Source: Nitzschia sp. DOCU1 (taxonomy: Eukaryota > Bacillariophyta > Bacillariophyceae > Bacillariales > Bacillariaceae). From it: DNA of 64,000 bases. Under the pieces are notes generated by a model. That model was not told where the DNA came from. It saw only the letters and a list, made by a program, of their open reading frames with translations, and did not search any database. Numbering within the stretch: position 1 is the stretch's first letter; each line of letters opens with the position of its first letter. The position numbers and the translations under genes are program-made. The stretch covers positions 1,054,001-1,118,000 of the forward strand of contig OX595992.1 in assembly GCA_951394045.1 (NCBI GenBank), given 5' to 3'. Below are positions 61,735-64,000 of the stretch, piece after piece.

Positions 61735-62811
61735 CTACAGGCCATTTTGAACCACGATCGGTTTTGCTCCGATTCCCAACCATCGCTTGACAATCGGTTC
61801 GAACAAATCATACGTCCACTTGATATTCAATAGAACAAGGCCAAAGTGTGTCACAATAAATGACATTTCCATATGCCAGTAGACTCCAGTCTCTTCGATA
61901 CGTTCCGCAGCCAGCTGGAAGAACGTTAACAGCACATTGGGATAAATGACACAACGAGTCAGGATCCATGTCAAGTAGAACATGACCGAGACGAGTTGCT
62001 GAATAGCAGGTGGGACGGGGCTGGATGCCTTGAAGACGACCCGCCGCAAAATGAGAAACCACGTATTAATTTCCACCGATAATAAGGAACCCATGAACCA
62101 ACGATACTGCGGGAAAAAGACTGGACCCATCATATATAACATGGCCACCAAATGATGCTATTATTTCATGAAACACGATCCGAAAAGCGCAAATGTTGAG
62201 ACTTAATGTGCGGTAGACGAAGCAATGCCGAAAGCTAGCAGGGTTCCTACCTGAATAATCACTCCTGGACTTTTCACACAAAGAGGCACCGCAGCAACCC
62301 ATACAAGATCCACAAAAAAATATAATAACACGGTCTGAAAATGACAACAGTGAGCTGGTGCAGTCATGACTGCAACGGAGCACAACCGTCGCATAGGATA
62401 CGTACCGCCCAGTTCAACCAAAAGTGAACGCCGGAGTACCCCGTCGTCCAGAATCCAGATAAACTGCTGAAATCGTAGTTTACCGCCACTGTAGCAATAA
62501 TAATAGGCTGCACAAACAAGAAAGCAACAAAAGAGTAAGAATCCAAGTCTCACCACGACTCGATGATTCGACCACCACCGTAGCACAACAATCGCCAAAT
62601 TCTTCCACAAAGCGCAGATTCGTCTTACCATCACAACGAGATTAAAGTAATCATGCCAGTCTCGGGCTATATCTGCTTCCGTCTGATTCAGCGTGGATGG
62701 TTTTCTCGTGGGGGCAGTGGCGACTCCTTTGTTGTTGCTTCGATCCGATGTCAGAGTCGACGACTCCTTTTCGTAATCGGCTCTTGCGACTATTCGTTGC
62801 CGGGGAGCCAT
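61735..62811 (-). CDS. TLC-domain membrane protein 2 (paralogue of the 53.4-kb gene)
   Basis: Exons 62811-62629, 62507-62406, 62334-62251 and 62157-61735 (introns of 121, 71 and 93 nt; all phase 0) give 263 residues. I used the single-exon paralogue to place the splices. The matching segments are DWHDYFNLVVMPIIIATVAV (exon 1-2 junction), WTTGYSGVHFWLNWATVLLY (2-3 junction), FFVDLVWVAAVPLCVKSPG, VIIQHHLVAMLYMMGP (3-4 junction) and SLLSVEINTWFLILRRVVFK. The final helix ends NIKWTYDLF. Thus it keeps the HH pair and the E-x-NT-x-FL motif. The N-terminal disordered part is much shorter than in paralogue 1. Function as for paralogue 1: undefined membrane-lipid role. Confidence 0.85.
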
Positions 62812-63416
62812 TGTTGTGTATATTCGTAAACTAGTCCTGCTGCAGAGACTATTCTGATCGTCGTAACCTTCTGGTTAGACGTATTCCGGGAAATGCCGAA
62901 AGCTTGTCGATGCGTGTAACACAAGAAGGGTTGTTTGGTTCCGTGTATGGGTGGCGTCGGAAGAAGGAAGGAGTGGAACAAGCGGCCGCCAAGGACAGCT
63001 CGATAGTTTGCTTTTGACGAATAATCATCGCTCTTTTTGCCGACGACGTTGGTTGAAGAGGAATGTCTCGTCATTGTCTTTGCACGTAGATCGCTGTAAA
63101 AAGTCTACCAAGCGATCGTGCCTGGCTTGGTTGGCTCGAGCGCGCGCGGAGAGGCGCGCGCGCATCGCATGCATGCATGCATATGCAATCGTGGGAACTG
63201 ACAAAGTCCTCCTCAAGACTTCTTCGACCTCACAAGGCGAAGTGAGAAAGATGATGACATCACGACGTGTCAACGCACAAATATTTCATCGCAAGAAGAT
63301 GGAAAATCGTCTTCTTCTCGTGTCACGCCTCCTTCCAACACCTTTCCATCTTTTTCTCACGACAGACCTCTACAAAAGACCGCTATCATAGCAATCACAT
63401 CAGCACATCTTTGACC
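62812..63416. promoter_or_regulatory. Divergent promoter region between TLC protein 2 and the GH28-like gene
   Basis: 605 bp. It contains GAGCGCGCGCGGAGAGGCGCG followed by CGCGC and ATGCATGCATGCATATGC (63137-63185), an alternating purine-pyrimidine tract with an internal inverted repeat. No ORF is supported. Confidence 0.45.
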
Positions 63417-64000
63417 ATGTTAGACCGGCGCACTATTTTCCTTACTTTGGTTTTCTCTGGAAGAATATGGGGCTCGTCTCATCATGCCAAGCAGTATCTT
63501 CGAGAGAACGAGAAACGCCCGGCGCCATCAGGGAGAATTATCTCCATTGAGGAATACGGCGGTAAGTGATTCACGGGTGCAATGACTGACTGAGATATCC
63601 AATCCATCTAACGATTATTCACAGCTGTTCCGGATAGATCAATAGTTGAATGGTCGTTCCAGAATTTTATGGACGAGGAGAGTTTTCGTTGGACGGAAAT
63701 TCCATCATCCGATTTGTCTCTCAACGACTGGAACAATGAGCGGGCGATAAAGAACACCAGAGCCTTCAATATGGCCATTGAAGCCGCACAGTCAGGAGAC
63801 GTAGTGGTCGTTCCGGACCAAAAATCCTTCTCATTCACTGGGGGCATTATTGCGAATGGAAAAGAGGGCTTGGTTCTGGACTTTGCGGGCTCATCTCAAT
63901 TTGTGCCTGTGAAATCGATTTGGCCGTTTGCTACCACGCCAAACTCAACCTTTGATGTGAACTTTCGATACGATCCTGCCATTACAATCTATAACTGCAC
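63417..64000 (+). CDS. Secreted GH28-like (polygalacturonase-fold) protein, N-terminal part
   Basis: Exons 63417-63561 and 63625 to the window end (63-nt intron, phase 1). MLDRRTIFLTLVFSGRIWGS is a signal peptide. The splice creates IISIEEYGAVPD, then after an ~45-residue insert NTRAFNMAIEAAQSGDVVVV, PDQKSFSFTGGI, LVLDFAGS. The order [DE]-[FY]-GA-x-x-D, NT-AF--AI, VVVP is the standard opening of the right-handed beta-helix of GH28 and related pectin-type enzymes. The catalytic Asp residues lie beyond the window, so activity is not assessable. It may act on extracellular polysaccharide or mucilage. Confidence 0.75.

Noticed and set aside
62203..62811. Single 202-codon gene ending at 62203
   Set aside because: It reads through three introns; splicing gives a protein that lines up with the TLC paralogue across all junctions.

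Overview
The window looks like nuclear DNA of a diatom, probably pennate; the species cannot be fixed from sequence alone. The reasons are as follows. Many proteins start with a signal peptide followed by a plastid transit peptide with an Ala-Phe (ASAFAP-like) junction: the APS reductase, ClpS, the phytoene desaturase-like enzyme and the 579-residue repeat protein. Most introns are short (62-121 nt) with GTAAGT/GTACGT donors; one is 273 nt. Genes are dense and lie on both strands. A eukaryotic tRNA-Pro is present. I rebuilt spliced genes by hand; each accepted exon set keeps frame.

Region 1-10.4 kb: start of a plastid M16 peptidase (minus), a plastid protein with four short W/F-G-x-Q-x-x-Y-L-x-S-L repeats (plus), a 1446-residue two-pore K+ channel with a very long disordered N-terminus (minus), and a thylakoid lumen protein (minus).

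Region 10.4-17.35 kb: a complete, apparently intact tyrosine-recombinase retrotransposon of the DIRS order. It has split direct repeats (PAT/TOC-like layout A1-ORFs-B1-A2-B2) and three ORFs on the minus strand: gag-like, RT-RNase H and tyrosine recombinase. It sits between the lumen protein gene and an RBR E3 ligase gene, apparently splitting their shared promoter.

Region 17.4-32.3 kb: RNF216-like RBR E3 ligase, EMC1, a CrtI-type phytoene desaturase-like enzyme, tRNA-Pro(TGG), plastid ClpS, a repeat-rich gene-free stretch (27.3-29.0 kb), a DUF4386 membrane protein and a CENP-B-type DNA-binding protein.

Region 32.3-39.3 kb: the standout locus, one intronless 2328-codon frame. It joins a DegT-like PLP fold, a fatty acyl reductase, a DHAPAT-type acyltransferase and an alkyl-DHAP synthase. 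Together the last three would supply the fatty alcohol, the acyl-DHAP and the acyl-to-alkyl exchange that start ether-lipid synthesis.

Region 39.8-64 kb: APR-B-type plastid APS reductase, a leucine carboxyl methyltransferase-GNAT fusion, BUD32, uridine kinase, NTAQ1 (N-terminal Gln amidase), an ATG11/FIP200 autophagy scaffold, a type II membrane glycosyltransferase, pirin, two related TLC-domain proteins, WDR18/Ipi3, a 917-residue disordered protein, gamma-tubulin and the start of a secreted GH28-like enzyme.
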